A stretch of DNA of 64,000 bases from assembly GCA_002364615.1 (NCBI GenBank), contig DEYP01000022.1:61920-125919 (forward strand), in the 5' to 3' direction. The notes under the pieces were generated by a model. That model saw nothing but the letters and a program-made list of their open reading frames with translations. It did no database searches and was not told the origin of the DNA. Shown here one piece after another: positions 10,201 through 18,568 of this stretch (position 1 is its first letter; each line of letters starts with the position of its first letter). This DNA is from Arsukibacterium sp. UBA3155. GTDB lineage: Bacteria > Pseudomonadota > Gammaproteobacteria > Enterobacterales > Alteromonadaceae. The translations under genes and the position numbers were made by a program.

Positions 10201-10304
10201 CCCTGTTCACCTTGTATGTGGTGCCAGCAATGTATCTGTTATTAGCCCGGGATTATCAGTTACAGCCCCAAGACAATAGTACTGCAGAGAATGCCAGCAG
10301 CTAA
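7218..10304 (+). CDS. RND multidrug efflux permease (HAE1 family)
   Basis: Inner-membrane proton/drug antiporter of 1028 residues, standard for AcrB-like HAE1 pumps. The N-terminus (FIKKPILASVVSLFIILLG) is TM1. TM4 carries the proton-relay Asp pair in GIVVDDAIIMLENI (D401-D402) and TM10 the partner Lys in GLIAKHGILIVEF (K921). Two large periplasmic loops with porter and docking domains separate the TM blocks. It pairs with the adaptor immediately upstream and is closed by a strong terminator. It is only distantly similar to the second RND permease in this window. The drug or metabolite exported cannot be told from sequence. Confidence 0.95.
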   Translation: MRFTDVFIKKPILASVVSLFIILLGLRAIMDMNVRQFPEIQNAVVTVNTVYVGADANLIQGFITTPLEREIASAEGIDYLVSTSVAGSSTIEAYLRLDYEPNEALTQIAAQVNKVRSELPENARDPVISLKVGQDTAAMYLSFYSDVLGNNQITDYIVRVIEPQLATIPGVQRADILGARTFAMRIWLDPAKMAAFGITGSDISSALRSNNVLAALGRTKGQMVAVDLNAATDLRSAEQFADLVISADSNALVRLKDVATVELGAESYNSSVSFNGLAATFIGIEISPDANALDVIAEVRKVWQQDILTQLPEGLDADIPYDSTEYIENAIDEVVISIVLALVIVILVIYAFLGSMRSVIIPAVAIPVSLVGTFFLMWLLGFTINLLTLLAMVLAIGIVVDDAIIMLENIHRHMEEGKSRTEAAILGARELAWPIITMSTTLVAVFLPIGFVGGLTGVLFVEFAFTLAASVILSGVVALTLSPVMCAYILKPHNSDNPNDNSLEHWLDQRFESLRSGYQRQLHSTLNYLPVVLTFGAIVLVSCYFLFVTSPSELEPPEDQGFVFSILEADSFATLDYLEKNTTELNKLSNVAPEIKNIFIINGTGSTNNAIAGFVLAPWDKRERTTAQVLEQNIQPFMADLPGINSFALIPPSLPSPGGGTPVEFIVGSTQPFAALESVVQEILGRAMASGRFIFVDSDLKINRPRQTVEVDREKAALMGVSMQQIAADLGSLMSGADAGRFALDNRSYRVIPQVARSERLNPEQLKDFYTRNRDGELVPLSALVTLSESVQPQALKGFQQLNAVKISGVPRPGVPLGDALAVLDQIAAEVMPAGFSVDYAGQSRQFKAEGQQLVVTFFFALVVIFLILAAQFESFKNAIIILVTVPMSVCGALIFTSLGVTSINIYTQVGLLTLVGLIAKHGILIVEFANQLQVEGRSKRDAIEEATSIRLRPILMTTAATVLAMIPLLIATGAGAGSRYAMGLVIASGMTIGTLFTLYVVPAMYLLLARDYQLQPQDNSTAENASS

Positions 10305-10323
10305 GTAACCGCCACTGTGTAAT

Positions 10324-10354
10324 AAAAAGCCCGCATCATAACTGCGGGCTTTTT
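10324..10354 (+). terminator. Rho-independent terminator after the first RND operon
   Basis: AAAAAGCCCGCA and TGCGGGCTTTTT form a 12-bp stem with a 7-base loop and a U-run, about 20 bases after the permease stop. Confidence 0.93.
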
Positions 10355-10438
10355 GTTTAACAGGTGATCGCTTTAGTTGTTTACTTCGTTAATAGCACCG
10401 ACAACCTTGTCCTGAAAAACGTAACAGAAGGAAACATT

Positions 10439-10927
10439 ATGAAAGTCTCACAAATATTTACCGGTTCGCTGTTGCTCGCATCTTTAATGCTGACTGTACA
10501 GGCGCACAATCACAAAAAATCGGCTGACATTGTCGACACTGCGGTCGCTGCCGGCGATTTCACTACTCTGGTTAGCGCTGTTAAAGCTGCCGACCTGGTT
10601 GAAACACTAAAAGGCGAAGGCCCGTTTACCGTATTCGCGCCGAACGATGCAGCCTTTGCCAAAATACCTGCTGCCGATTTAAACGCGCTGGTTGCTGATA
10701 AAGCAGCATTAACCAACGTCCTAACCTATCACGTCGTGGCAGGTAAAGTGATGGCTGCTGATGTCGTTAAATTAACCTCAGCCACTACAGTGCAGGGCCA
10801 GGACGTAGCCATTGAAGTGAAAATGGGCAAAGTGTACGTTAATGGTGCCCAGGTTATTGCCACTGATATTAAAACAAGCAATGGCGTAATTCACGTATTA
10901 GATAGCGTTATCATGCCAAAAATGTAA
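10439..10927 (+). CDS. Secreted fasciclin (FAS1) domain protein
   Basis: Protein of 162 residues with a signal peptide ([22 protein letters not shown]) and a single FAS1 domain: the H1 motif [15 protein letters not shown], the YHVVAGKV segment and a C-terminal [16 protein letters not shown]1 domains mediate adhesion or weak protein interaction at the cell surface; bacterial examples are periplasmic or secreted. ATG 10439 follows a good AGAAGGAA ribosome site, so upstream in-frame starts are not needed. Its stop codon abuts the stop of the convergent exporter gene with no base between. Confidence 0.93.
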   Translation: MKVSQIFTGSLLLASLMLTVQAHNHKKSADIVDTAVAAGDFTTLVSAVKAADLVETLKGEGPFTVFAPNDAAFAKIPAADLNALVADKAALTNVLTYHVVAGKVMAADVVKLTSATTVQGQDVAIEVKMGKVYVNGAQVIATDIKTSNGVIHVLDSVIMPKM

Positions 10928-11818
10928 TTAGTGTTCGGTAACAACCGGCGAGGCAGTTTTAGTCTTGCCGGCAGTTAGCGAGCTACCAAGCGAAGCGATA
11001 ATAACCAATACAATAGCCAGCCACTGCCACAGCGTCAGAAACTCAGCCAGAAACAAAAAACCTGCCATGGCCGCGATTGCCGGTTCCATACTCATAAACA
11101 CACTAAAATTTTGTGACGTCATATGGCGTAGCGCCACCATTTCCAGCGAATATGGAATAGCACTGGATAAGATACCCACCAGCAAGCCCAGTGGCAGCAC
11201 CTGCCAGCTTAGCAGCGCCAACCCTTGAGTCACTGCGCCCACCGGCACCAGCACTAGTGCAGCGACCGTCATCCCAAGCGCCACCGTAATGCCACCGGAC
11301 GCCTGCGAGCCGGTTTTTTTACCAAATAGAATATAACCAGCCCAACATCCACCTGCCGCCAGGGCTTGGAGCACGCCAACCGGGTCCAGCGCATCAACCC
11401 CACGCATATCAGGCAACAACAACAGTATGCCGCCGATGGCACAGACTACCCAGAATAAATCGCGCTTACGCCTCGAGGCCAGCAGCGCGACCGCTAATGG
11501 GCCGGTAAATTCCAGCGCCACGCCAATCCCCAAAGGGATACGGGCAATCGCCAGGTAAAACAGGATATTCATACCGCCCAGACACAGGCCATAAACAATA
11601 ATGGCCTGCCAGTCGCGCCCATTGGGCAAGGCTTGCCAGGGCCGGAATACCAGCCACAATATGATGGCGGAAAACCCCAGCCGTAGCGCCGTAGTGCCAT
11701 CAGGGCCAATCAACGGAAAAAGCTGCTTTGCCAGCGAAGCACCGCTTTGAATGGTGATCATGGCCAGCAACACGCAGCCAATTGCCAACAGTAAGGTTTT
11801 ATCAAAGGTACGCGCCAT
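10928..11818 (-). CDS. rhtA: EamA/DMT inner-membrane exporter, RhtA-like
   Basis: A 296-residue protein with about ten hydrophobic helices in two EamA repeats. It closely follows E. coli RhtA, the threonine/homoserine exporter: IQSGASLAKQLFPLIGPDG, GGMNILFYLAIARIPLGI, VALEFTGPLAVAL and LSSAIPYSLEMVALRHM all align with family landmarks. The likely role is export of amino acids or their analogues across the inner membrane. It stands alone on the minus strand, convergent with the fasciclin gene. The family assignment is strong; the exact substrate is inferred. Confidence 0.85.
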   Translation of the reverse strand: MARTFDKTLLLAIGCVLLAMITIQSGASLAKQLFPLIGPDGTTALRLGFSAIILWLVFRPWQALPNGRDWQAIIVYGLCLGGMNILFYLAIARIPLGIGVALEFTGPLAVALLASRRKRDLFWVVCAIGGILLLLPDMRGVDALDPVGVLQALAAGGCWAGYILFGKKTGSQASGGITVALGMTVAALVLVPVGAVTQGLALLSWQVLPLGLLVGILSSAIPYSLEMVALRHMTSQNFSVFMSMEPAIAAMAGFLFLAEFLTLWQWLAIVLVIIASLGSSLTAGKTKTASPVVTEH

Positions 11819-12086
11819 AGCAGCAGTCCGGGTGAGGTAAAAAGCAGAAGCATAATACTACCTGACCCTGCCCTATCATGCAGCAGCTTGCTTCGTTTTA
11901 GTACAGAATTAATGCCGGTATAAAAATCTTCAGAATATAACCTTCACAGATATTTCAAACCATTGTAAAGAGTTAGGCGCAAACTTCAGGTTGCGTTCCA
12001 GCCAGATGCCAACTGGCACAGGATCTGCTTAGTTTAAGGTAACCGACTTTTTGCCTTTCCGGTTTTCTGTGATTGAGGACGACATT

Positions 12087-13385
12087 ATGAGTAAGCTAAG
12101 CTTAAGAAATCATCCGCTGCGCGATGTATTGGATAAAGAGCTCCGCCAACGGACTTTTCCGGCACTTAACACCCCATGCCGGCTTTGCCATTTTACCTTT
12201 ACCGTTGCCAGTGCTTCGCGCCAGCTGGAATTCAGTCTGATGCAGCAACACGCTGAACAACAAGGTGCCCATCTAACCGAAACGGACCAGGATCTTAATA
12301 TTCCATTATTTGCCGGGACCCTGCGCTGGGAGCGCCACGGCGAGTTTTCCAGCTATACATTTATTTTACCCGGCAATGCACCGGCGTTATTTGATGATCC
12401 ACTGAGCTTTTTGCCCAGCTACGATTGGTTTGATGAACTACCTGGCCAGCTATTCCGGGTGGTGCAGCTAACCATACTACCCGCTAAAGCCTTGCCCGCC
12501 AAAGGCGAAATAAACCGCTATTTTAATGATGAAACCTGTATCAGCAGTATGCTGGCCGGGCAGAAAGCCCGGATATGGACTGATTTTCAGAAGCATGCTG
12601 AGGGAGCCGGCAGATTACTGCTGGTCGATTATGGCGTAAGCCCTGCAAGGCTGGGTCGGCTGGTCCAGCACTTATTTGATCTGGGTAACTACCGCAAATT
12701 AGCATTACTTGGCTGGCCGGTCGCCCGCCAGTCCTTGCAAAAACTGCACAATCTGGAACAACAATTGTCTGGTTTAACCCAGCGGATCCAGCAGGAACAA
12801 GACAATGACGAGAGGCTGTTAAACCAGATCACGCAGCTGGCCGCACAGACCGAACATTTAATTGCCGAAACCAGTTCGCGCCTGGCAGCGACTGCGGCCT
12901 ACTATCAACTGACACAGGACCGCCTAACCGCGCTGGATGAAACACCGATCAGTGATCTTATGTCGCTGCAGGATTTCACTGAGCGCCGATTAACGCCGGC
13001 GTTTCGAACCAGTGAGTCGGTACAGACCCGGCAAACCACCCTAAGCGCCAGGCTCGGGCGTTCCACCGAGTTATTAAGGACCCGGATCAACCTGAAACTG
13101 GAGCAGCAAAACCAGCAATTACTGGTCTCTATGGATAAAAAGGCCAGGCTGCAATTAAAACTGCAACAGGTGGTAGAGGGCTTGTCCTTTGTGGCCATTA
13201 GCTACTATGCAGCGCAACTGGCCGATAAAGCAGTGCTCGCTATCGCTTTCTGGTTACCAGGGCTGAATGTCAGCTTGTGGCGCAGTATCAGCCTGCCGCT
13301 GGTATTAGTGACAGTGGCATTGCTGTTAACCTATTTAAGCCGGCAACTGCAAAAAGATCAGGCGCTGCAAGATAAAGCACACTGA
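12087..13385 (+). CDS. DUF3422 family membrane-anchored protein
   Basis: A 432-residue protein of the DUF3422 family, whose function is not established. Landmarks are the N-terminal NHPLRDVLDKELRQRTFP and RWERHGEFSSYTF, and a central helical, Gln- and Leu-rich region (about 230-345) that probably forms coiled coil. Two C-terminal transmembrane helices (about 355-420) leave most of the protein soluble. ATG 12087 is chosen because GAGGA precedes it; the frame extends 36 bases further upstream without a ribosome site. The transglycosylase gene follows after a short gap, perhaps as one transcript. Confidence 0.85.
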   Translation: MSKLSLRNHPLRDVLDKELRQRTFPALNTPCRLCHFTFTVASASRQLEFSLMQQHAEQQGAHLTETDQDLNIPLFAGTLRWERHGEFSSYTFILPGNAPALFDDPLSFLPSYDWFDELPGQLFRVVQLTILPAKALPAKGEINRYFNDETCISSMLAGQKARIWTDFQKHAEGAGRLLLVDYGVSPARLGRLVQHLFDLGNYRKLALLGWPVARQSLQKLHNLEQQLSGLTQRIQQEQDNDERLLNQITQLAAQTEHLIAETSSRLAATAAYYQLTQDRLTALDETPISDLMSLQDFTERRLTPAFRTSESVQTRQTTLSARLGRSTELLRTRINLKLEQQNQQLLVSMDKKARLQLKLQQVVEGLSFVAISYYAAQLADKAVLAIAFWLPGLNVSLWRSISLPLVLVTVALLLTYLSRQLQKDQALQDKAH

Positions 13386-13455
13386 AGCGGCTTCTGACGA
13401 TTAACGCCGCTTGAGATTTAAACCGCTTAGTGCTTTACTTGCAGGCCAACGCAAG

Positions 13456-14181
13456 ATGGATGATCCTGACGTGCAACGACTTGTAATACCGCTCTGTTGG
13501 CTATGCCTGCTTTTAAGCGCTACGTTATTGGCCAGGCAGCAGACAACTGACGATGAGCCTAAGCGCCAGCTGAAACTCAGCCCTAATCAGCAGCAACCAC
13601 CCGCCGTGCCCAAACCGGCGCAAACCGCGCCTGCCAACAGCATTGCGGTGTTTAAATCTAATCAGGCTGATGGCACCGTGCTTTTTTCTGACAGACGACC
13701 GGTAAACCGGCCGTACCAGCAATTGCATTTCGACTGTTTTGCCTGCGATCCAAACTCGGCGATTAACTGGTATAAAACGCCGTTATTTGTCAGATCTTAC
13801 AATCGGATTATTGACCGGGCAGCGTCAGAACAACAGTTAGATGCCGCACTTATCCGGGCGGTTATTCATGCCGAATCTGCTTTTCAGGCTGCGGCCTTGT
13901 CAAAACGTGGGGCCATGGGATTAATGCAGTTAATGCCCGATACGGCTGCCATGCTCGGCGTCATCGATCCGTTATCACCCGAGCAAAACATTAAAGGTGG
14001 CAGTGCCTACCTCGCCAGTTTGCTGAAGCAATATAACGGTGATGTTACCTTGAGCCTGGCCGCCTACAACGCAGGCCCTGGTAATGTCAGAAGGCATAAG
14101 GGCGTGCCCCCTTTTGCGGAAACCCAGGCCTATATTAAACGGGTATTAATTTTACATAAGCGTTATCAGCAAGCCGCCTGA
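13456..14181 (+). CDS. Lytic transglycosylase (SLT domain), membrane-anchored
   Basis: Cell-wall enzyme that cleaves the MurNAc-GlcNAc bond of peptidoglycan with formation of anhydro-MurNAc. From ATG 13456 it has 241 residues; a TTG at 13411 would add 15 and neither start has a clear ribosome site. One hydrophobic helix near the N-terminus (VIPLCWLCLLLSATLLA) anchors or exports it. After a Pro/Gln-rich linker and a DUF4124-like patch (VFKSNQADGTVLFSDRRPV) comes the SLT domain with catalytic Glu in VIHAESAFQ, then GLMQLMPDTA and AYNAGPGNV. The stop codon lies in the loop of a strong hairpin shared with convergent pilU. Confidence 0.9.
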   Translation: MDDPDVQRLVIPLCWLCLLLSATLLARQQTTDDEPKRQLKLSPNQQQPPAVPKPAQTAPANSIAVFKSNQADGTVLFSDRRPVNRPYQQLHFDCFACDPNSAINWYKTPLFVRSYNRIIDRAASEQQLDAALIRAVIHAESAFQAAALSKRGAMGLMQLMPDTAAMLGVIDPLSPEQNIKGGSAYLASLLKQYNGDVTLSLAAYNAGPGNVRRHKGVPPFAETQAYIKRVLILHKRYQQAA

Positions 14182-14196
14182 TGGCGACTTGCTGAT
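14165..14196. terminator. Hairpin at the end of the transglycosylase gene
   Basis: ATCAGCAAG pairs with CTTGCTGAT, and inside it CGCC pairs with GGCG around a TGAT loop; the TGA stop of the transglycosylase is in that loop. No U-run follows on either strand. It lies between convergent genes and may terminate or protect 3' ends. Confidence 0.5.
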
Positions 14197-14239
14197 AGTA
14201 CGAAGTTACGTGCAGTGAGATGTTACGTTTGGGGCAATG

Positions 14240-15367
14240 TTACTTTTCGTCTTTGTGTTCAAAACCTTCTAAGGTAACCCCGGACAGGAAACCCGCGCCT
14301 TTAGTCTCGTTATTACGCAATTTAATCATCAGGCGCAAATCATTGGGTGAGTCAGCATGGTGGATGGCATCGGCATAGCTGATGTCGCCCCGCTGATACA
14401 TGTCATACAGGGCCTGGTCAAAGGTTTGCATGCCCAGCTCGCGCGATTTACTCATTACCGCTTTTATCTCACCAACCTCACCGCGGGCAATTAAATCAGC
14501 AACCAACGGCGAGTTTAACAGCACTTCAATTGCCGCCAGTCGCCCCTGGCCATCTGCAGTTGGGATCAGTTGCTGCGCCACGATAGCACGCAGGTTTAAA
14601 GATAAATCGAAGCGCAGCTTGGCATGCATTTCTTTTGGCACTAAATGCATAATACGGTCAATTGCCTGGTTGGCGTTATTGGCGTGCAAAGTGGCAATAC
14701 AAAGGTGGCCTGTCTCGGCAAATGACAACGCATATTCCATGGTGTCCTGACTACGGATTTCACCGATCAGAATGACATCTGGTGCCTGACGCAGCGAGCT
14801 TTTCAGTGCAGCCTCAAACGATTCGGTGTCAATGCCAACTTCCCGTTGGGTTACCAGGCTTTTCTGGTGTTCGTGCACAAACTCAATCGGGTCTTCAATA
14901 GTAAGAATGTGGCCCTTTGAATTGCGATTTCGATAGCCCAGCAGCGCCGCCAGTGAGGTTGATTTACCGGTACCGGTTCCGCCAACAAATAGCACCAGGC
15001 CGCGTTTTGACATAATAATGTCTTTTAAAATAGGCGGCAGCCCCAGCTCATCGGCGTTAGGGATTGTGGTCACAATGCGCCGCACCACCATACCTGCCTG
15101 ATCCCGTTGCCAGAAGGCCGAGATCCGGAAACGACCGGCGTCGTTGGCAATAGCAAAGTTACACTCTTTACTGTTGTTAAACTCATGCTGCTGCTTTTGA
15201 TTCATGGCATCAAGCACCAGCTCCAGAGACGCCGCATCGGTTAACGGGGTAGTATCAATCGGGGTCATTTCGCCATTTATTTTTGCAGCTACCGGCATAC
15301 CGGCAGTAACAAACATATCTGAAGCACCCATTTTGACCATTTTGCTTAAAAAATCTGTCAGTTCCAT
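14240..15367 (-). CDS. pilU: Type IV pilus retraction ATPase PilU
   Basis: Cytoplasmic hexameric AAA-type motor that assists PilT in type IV pilus retraction. The 375 residues match PilU in length and in the divergent N-terminus (MELTDFLSKMVKMGASDMFV). The Walker A motif is GGTGTGKST (129-137), followed by the Asp box (TIEDPIEFVH), Walker B (DVILIGEIRS) and His box (ETGHLCIATLHA). The C-terminal tail after the last helix is longer than in PilT. It lies 23 bases downstream of pilT on the same strand, the usual pilTU operon. Confidence 0.95.
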   Translation of the reverse strand: MELTDFLSKMVKMGASDMFVTAGMPVAAKINGEMTPIDTTPLTDAASLELVLDAMNQKQQHEFNNSKECNFAIANDAGRFRISAFWQRDQAGMVVRRIVTTIPNADELGLPPILKDIIMSKRGLVLFVGGTGTGKSTSLAALLGYRNRNSKGHILTIEDPIEFVHEHQKSLVTQREVGIDTESFEAALKSSLRQAPDVILIGEIRSQDTMEYALSFAETGHLCIATLHANNANQAIDRIMHLVPKEMHAKLRFDLSLNLRAIVAQQLIPTADGQGRLAAIEVLLNSPLVADLIARGEVGEIKAVMSKSRELGMQTFDQALYDMYQRGDISYADAIHHADSPNDLRLMIKLRNNETKGAGFLSGVTLEGFEHKDEK

Positions 15368-15390
15368 ACCGTCAGTTCCTAAATACTGCT

Positions 15391-16443
15391 TTAAATTCGC
15401 CCCATCGCGCCAAAGGTGTTTTTATCCTGAGCTTTAGTTTGCGCATCTTTTTGCGAAATTAAGCCCCGGTTTACCAGGTTCAGCAGACACTGATCCATAG
15501 TTTGCATACCATGGGCAGCACCGGTTTGAATAACCGAATACATCTGGGCAATTTTATCTTCCCGGATCAGGTTGCGGATAGCCGGTACCCCAACCATAAT
15601 TTCATGCGCTGCAATTCGGCCGCCACCAATTTTTTTCAACAGGGTTTGCGAAATAACGGCCCTGAGCGATTCAGATAACATGGAACGCACCATGTCTTTT
15701 TCTTCTCCCGGGAACACGTCGATGATCCGGTCGATGGTTTTTGGCGCCGAGGTGGTGTGCAAGGTACCAAACACCAGGTGACCGGTTTCTGCCGCGGTCA
15801 TCGCCAGGCGGATGGTTTCTAAATCCCGTAATTCACCCACCAGTATCACATCGGGATCTTCGCGCAGTGCTGAACGCAATGCGTTACTAAAACTATGGGT
15901 ATCACGATGCACTTCACGCTGATTAAGCAAACACAATTTGTTATTGTGAACAAATTCTATAGGGTCTTCGATAGTCAGAATATGATCATGGCGGGTGGTA
16001 TTAATGTAATCCACCATCGCGGCTAACGTGGTACTTTTACCCGAACCGGTTGGTCCGGTTACCAGCACCAGGCCACGGGGATTTTCTGAAATCTTCTTGA
16101 AAATATCGGGCGCGCCCAAATCATCTAAGGTAAGCACTTCACTGGGAATGGTACGAAATACGGCTGAAGCACCGCGATTCTGCACGAAGGCGTTAACCCG
16201 GAAACGGGCTAAATTAGGCACTTCGAATGAGAAATCTGACTCAAGATTTTCTTCGTATTCCTTGCGTTGCCGGTCGGTCATAATTTCGTACACCAGCGCA
16301 TGCACTTCTTTGTGGGTAAGGGGTGGTATATTCAGTTTACGAACGTCACCATCCACCCGTATAAGTGGCGGTACGCCAGCAGAAAGGTGTAAGTCTGACG
16401 CCTTGTGTTCAACACTAAACGCTAATAATTCGGTAATATCCAT
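15391..16443 (-). CDS. pilT: Type IV pilus twitching motility ATPase PilT
   Basis: Main retraction motor of type IV pili, 350 residues from ATG 16443 (MDITELLAFSVEHKASDLHL). The Walker A motif is GPTGSGKST (130-138), with the Asp box TIEDPIEFVH, Walker B DVILVGELRD and His box TGHLVFGTLHT. The conserved C-terminal region includes the GMQTMDQCLLNL helix. The frame runs 69 bases upstream of this start, but GGAG lies before 16443 and the added residues do not resemble PilT. The start is only 18 bases from the divergent yggS start, so the promoters of both genes must reach into each other's coding sequence. Confidence 0.95.
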   Translation of the reverse strand: MDITELLAFSVEHKASDLHLSAGVPPLIRVDGDVRKLNIPPLTHKEVHALVYEIMTDRQRKEYEENLESDFSFEVPNLARFRVNAFVQNRGASAVFRTIPSEVLTLDDLGAPDIFKKISENPRGLVLVTGPTGSGKSTTLAAMVDYINTTRHDHILTIEDPIEFVHNNKLCLLNQREVHRDTHSFSNALRSALREDPDVILVGELRDLETIRLAMTAAETGHLVFGTLHTTSAPKTIDRIIDVFPGEEKDMVRSMLSESLRAVISQTLLKKIGGGRIAAHEIMVGVPAIRNLIREDKIAQMYSVIQTGAAHGMQTMDQCLLNLVNRGLISQKDAQTKAQDKNTFGAMGRI

Positions 16444-16461
16444 GACAATATTTACTCCAAC

Positions 16462-17163
16462 ATGCCAACAAATATGAATAACATAGCAGAACAACTGAAT
16501 GGCGCCTATCACAACATTGCAGAAAATTGCCAGAAGCTTGGCCGTGATCCGGCGAGTGTGTGCCTGCTTGCCGTTAGCAAAACTAAACCCGTTGCCGCGT
16601 TATTGGCAGCCTATCAGGCTGGTCAGCGGCAATTTGGTGAAAATTACCCGCAGGAGTTACAGGCAAAGGCGACCGAAATGGCGGCATTGACTGAGCTTGA
16701 ATGGCATTTTATCGGCCCGCTGCAATCGAATAAAACCCGGCTGGTGGCCGAACACGCTAGCTGGGTCCATAGTATTGATCGGCTTAAAATCGCTGAGCGA
16801 CTATCGGCGCAACGCTCATCAGCGCTGCCACCGCTGCAGCTGTTACTGCAAATTAATATCAGTAACGAGCAGAGTAAAGCCGGCATTCATCCGGATGAGC
16901 TACCAGCCCTTGCTGCGGCCATAGCAACACTTCCTCATGTGCAATTGCGCGGCCTGATGGCAATACCGGCGCCAGATGACAGTGAGCGGGCGTTTGCGCT
17001 GATGGCGCAATTATCAAAAAGCCTGCAGCAACAGCACCCTGGCGCAACGGAATTATCTATGGGGATGTCAGACGACTGGCCGCTGGCTCTGCAATATGGC
17101 GCAACTATGATAAGATTAGGCACCGCAATTTTTGGCGCAAGGACTTATGAAAGAAATGAATGA
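16462..17163 (+). CDS. yggS: YggS family PLP-binding protein (PLPHP)
   Basis: Single-domain fold-type III PLP protein of 233 residues that maintains vitamin B6 and amino/keto-acid balance; no catalytic activity is established for the family. The PLP lysine is in LLAVSKTKP (K40 from this start). Other landmarks are FGENYPQE, WHFIGPLQSNK, RGLMAIP and LSMGMSDDW, with the C-terminal RLGTAIFGAR phosphate-binding region. ATG 16474 is an alternative start. It begins the yggS-proC-yggT run conserved beside pilT in many gammaproteobacteria and overlaps proC. Confidence 0.95.
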   Translation: MPTNMNNIAEQLNGAYHNIAENCQKLGRDPASVCLLAVSKTKPVAALLAAYQAGQRQFGENYPQELQAKATEMAALTELEWHFIGPLQSNKTRLVAEHASWVHSIDRLKIAERLSAQRSSALPPLQLLLQINISNEQSKAGIHPDELPALAAAIATLPHVQLRGLMAIPAPDDSERAFALMAQLSKSLQQQHPGATELSMGMSDDWPLALQYGATMIRLGTAIFGARTYERNE

Positions 17164-17971
17164 CAACACCGTCGCCTTTATCGGCGCAGGCAATATGGCA
17201 CGTTGCGTTATCGCTGCCATGGTTAATGCAGGCTACCCAGCCGCTAATATTATCGCTGCCAACCGCAGTCAGCCTAAACTGACGGCATTGGCTGCTGATT
17301 ATGGCATCAGTACTACTTTGGATAACATTGAAGCTGTTCGCAAAGCCGATATCATTGTACTGGCGGTAAAACCGCAGATGATGGAAGACTTATGTAATAA
17401 GCTACTGCAAGAAGCACCCGAAATTCAGGAAAAGCTGTTTGTTACTATTGCTGCCGGCATAGAAGTAAAGCGCTATGAGCAGTGGCTGGGTCAGGTGCGG
17501 CTGGTTCGTGCTATGCCCAACACGCCATCTTTGGTGGGTCAGGGTGTGACCGGCTTGTTTCCCAGCCGCTGTTCTAACTATGAACGCGCTTTTGTCGATC
17601 ACATGTTCAGTGGCACCGGCATGAACGTCTGGCTGGAGCAGGAAGCCCAAATAAATCATATTATTGCGGTAACCGGCAGCTCTCCGGCTTATTTTTTCTA
17701 TTTTATGCAATCGATGCAGCAAGTTGCAGAACAGCTGGGCTTTGCCCCTGAGCAAGCCAAAGCCATCGTGGCTAAAACAGCACTGGGTACGGCAACGATG
17801 GCCCTGCAAAGCGATGAAAGCTTTGCGCAGCTGCGCGCCAATGTTACCTCGAAAGGCGGCACAACCCATGAAGCGGTAACCACTTTTGCTGACAAGGGCT
17901 TGGAAAAGATGGTTGCAGACGCCATGTATGCGGCTATTAAGCGTGCTGAAGAAATGGCACAACAAATTTAA
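17147..17971 (+). CDS. proC: Pyrroline-5-carboxylate reductase
   Basis: Last step of proline synthesis: reduces 1-pyrroline-5-carboxylate to L-proline with NAD(P)H in the cytosol. The 274 residues compare with about 269 in E. coli. The N-terminal Rossmann motif is FIGAGNMA; LAVKPQMM and RAMPNTP follow; the C-terminal domain has TGSSPAYFFYF and SKGGTTHEA. ATG 17147 is used; ATG 17156 is possible and sits further from the AAGGA. The start lies inside the end of yggS, so the two are translationally coupled. Confidence 0.95.
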   Translation: MKEMNDNTVAFIGAGNMARCVIAAMVNAGYPAANIIAANRSQPKLTALAADYGISTTLDNIEAVRKADIIVLAVKPQMMEDLCNKLLQEAPEIQEKLFVTIAAGIEVKRYEQWLGQVRLVRAMPNTPSLVGQGVTGLFPSRCSNYERAFVDHMFSGTGMNVWLEQEAQINHIIAVTGSSPAYFFYFMQSMQQVAEQLGFAPEQAKAIVAKTALGTATMALQSDESFAQLRANVTSKGGTTHEAVTTFADKGLEKMVADAMYAAIKRAEEMAQQI

Positions 17972-17989
17972 GCTGCCGGAGACCCTACA

Positions 17990-18529
17990 ATGCAGGCCAT
18001 GCTTTTTTTAATTAATACCGCGTTTAATTTGCTGTTAATGCTGGTGATTCTGAGGGTATGGCTGCAACTGGCCAGAGCCGATTTTTATAACCCGTTCAGC
18101 CAGTTTATTGTTAAAGTCACTAACCCGATAGTGTTACCGCTGCGCCGGTTAATACCCAGCATTGGCAAGCTTGATACTGCAACGGTGTTGCTGGCGTATC
18201 TGGTGGCGGTAGCTAAACTTGTCGTATTGCAGCTGGTGCTGGTTGGCAGTATTCAGATCCCGGCAACCTTTATCAGCGGCTTATTGGTGCTGATTAAAGA
18301 AACCCTGAACCTGGTGTTCTGGATCTTAATTATCCGTGCCTTATTAAGTTGGTTCAGCCAGGGCAATAACCCGATTGAAATGGTAATGCATCAGCTGACA
18401 GAGCCACTGCTTCGGCCCATCCGGCGGGTTATTCCACCGATGGGAGGCCTGGATTTATCAGTATTCGTGTTAATAATCGCCATTCAGTTTATTAATTTAT
18501 TATTTGCTGATGTGTTCCGCGGCCTATAA
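17990..18529 (+). CDS. yggT: YggT family integral membrane protein
   Basis: Inner-membrane protein of 179 residues consisting of two YggT repeats. Each repeat has a hydrophobic helix, then a polar segment ending in a conserved Pro-rich patch: NPIVLPLRRLIPSIGKLD in the first half and EPLLRPIRRVIPPMGGLD in the second. Members are implicated in osmotic stress tolerance or in placing membrane or division proteins; the molecular role is not settled. It begins 18 bases after proC with a CGGAGA ribosome site and belongs to the same operon. Confidence 0.92.
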   Translation: MQAMLFLINTAFNLLLMLVILRVWLQLARADFYNPFSQFIVKVTNPIVLPLRRLIPSIGKLDTATVLLAYLVAVAKLVVLQLVLVGSIQIPATFISGLLVLIKETLNLVFWILIIRALLSWFSQGNNPIEMVMHQLTEPLLRPIRRVIPPMGGLDLSVFVLIIAIQFINLLFADVFRGL

Positions 18530-18568
18530 TGTTTTAGCGAAGTAGTTCAACGGTTTAACAGGAGTAAT

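Noticed and set aside
17402-17965. 187-codon open frame on the minus strand
   Set aside because: Entirely antisense to proC, no family resemblance, no ribosome site; a coding shadow.
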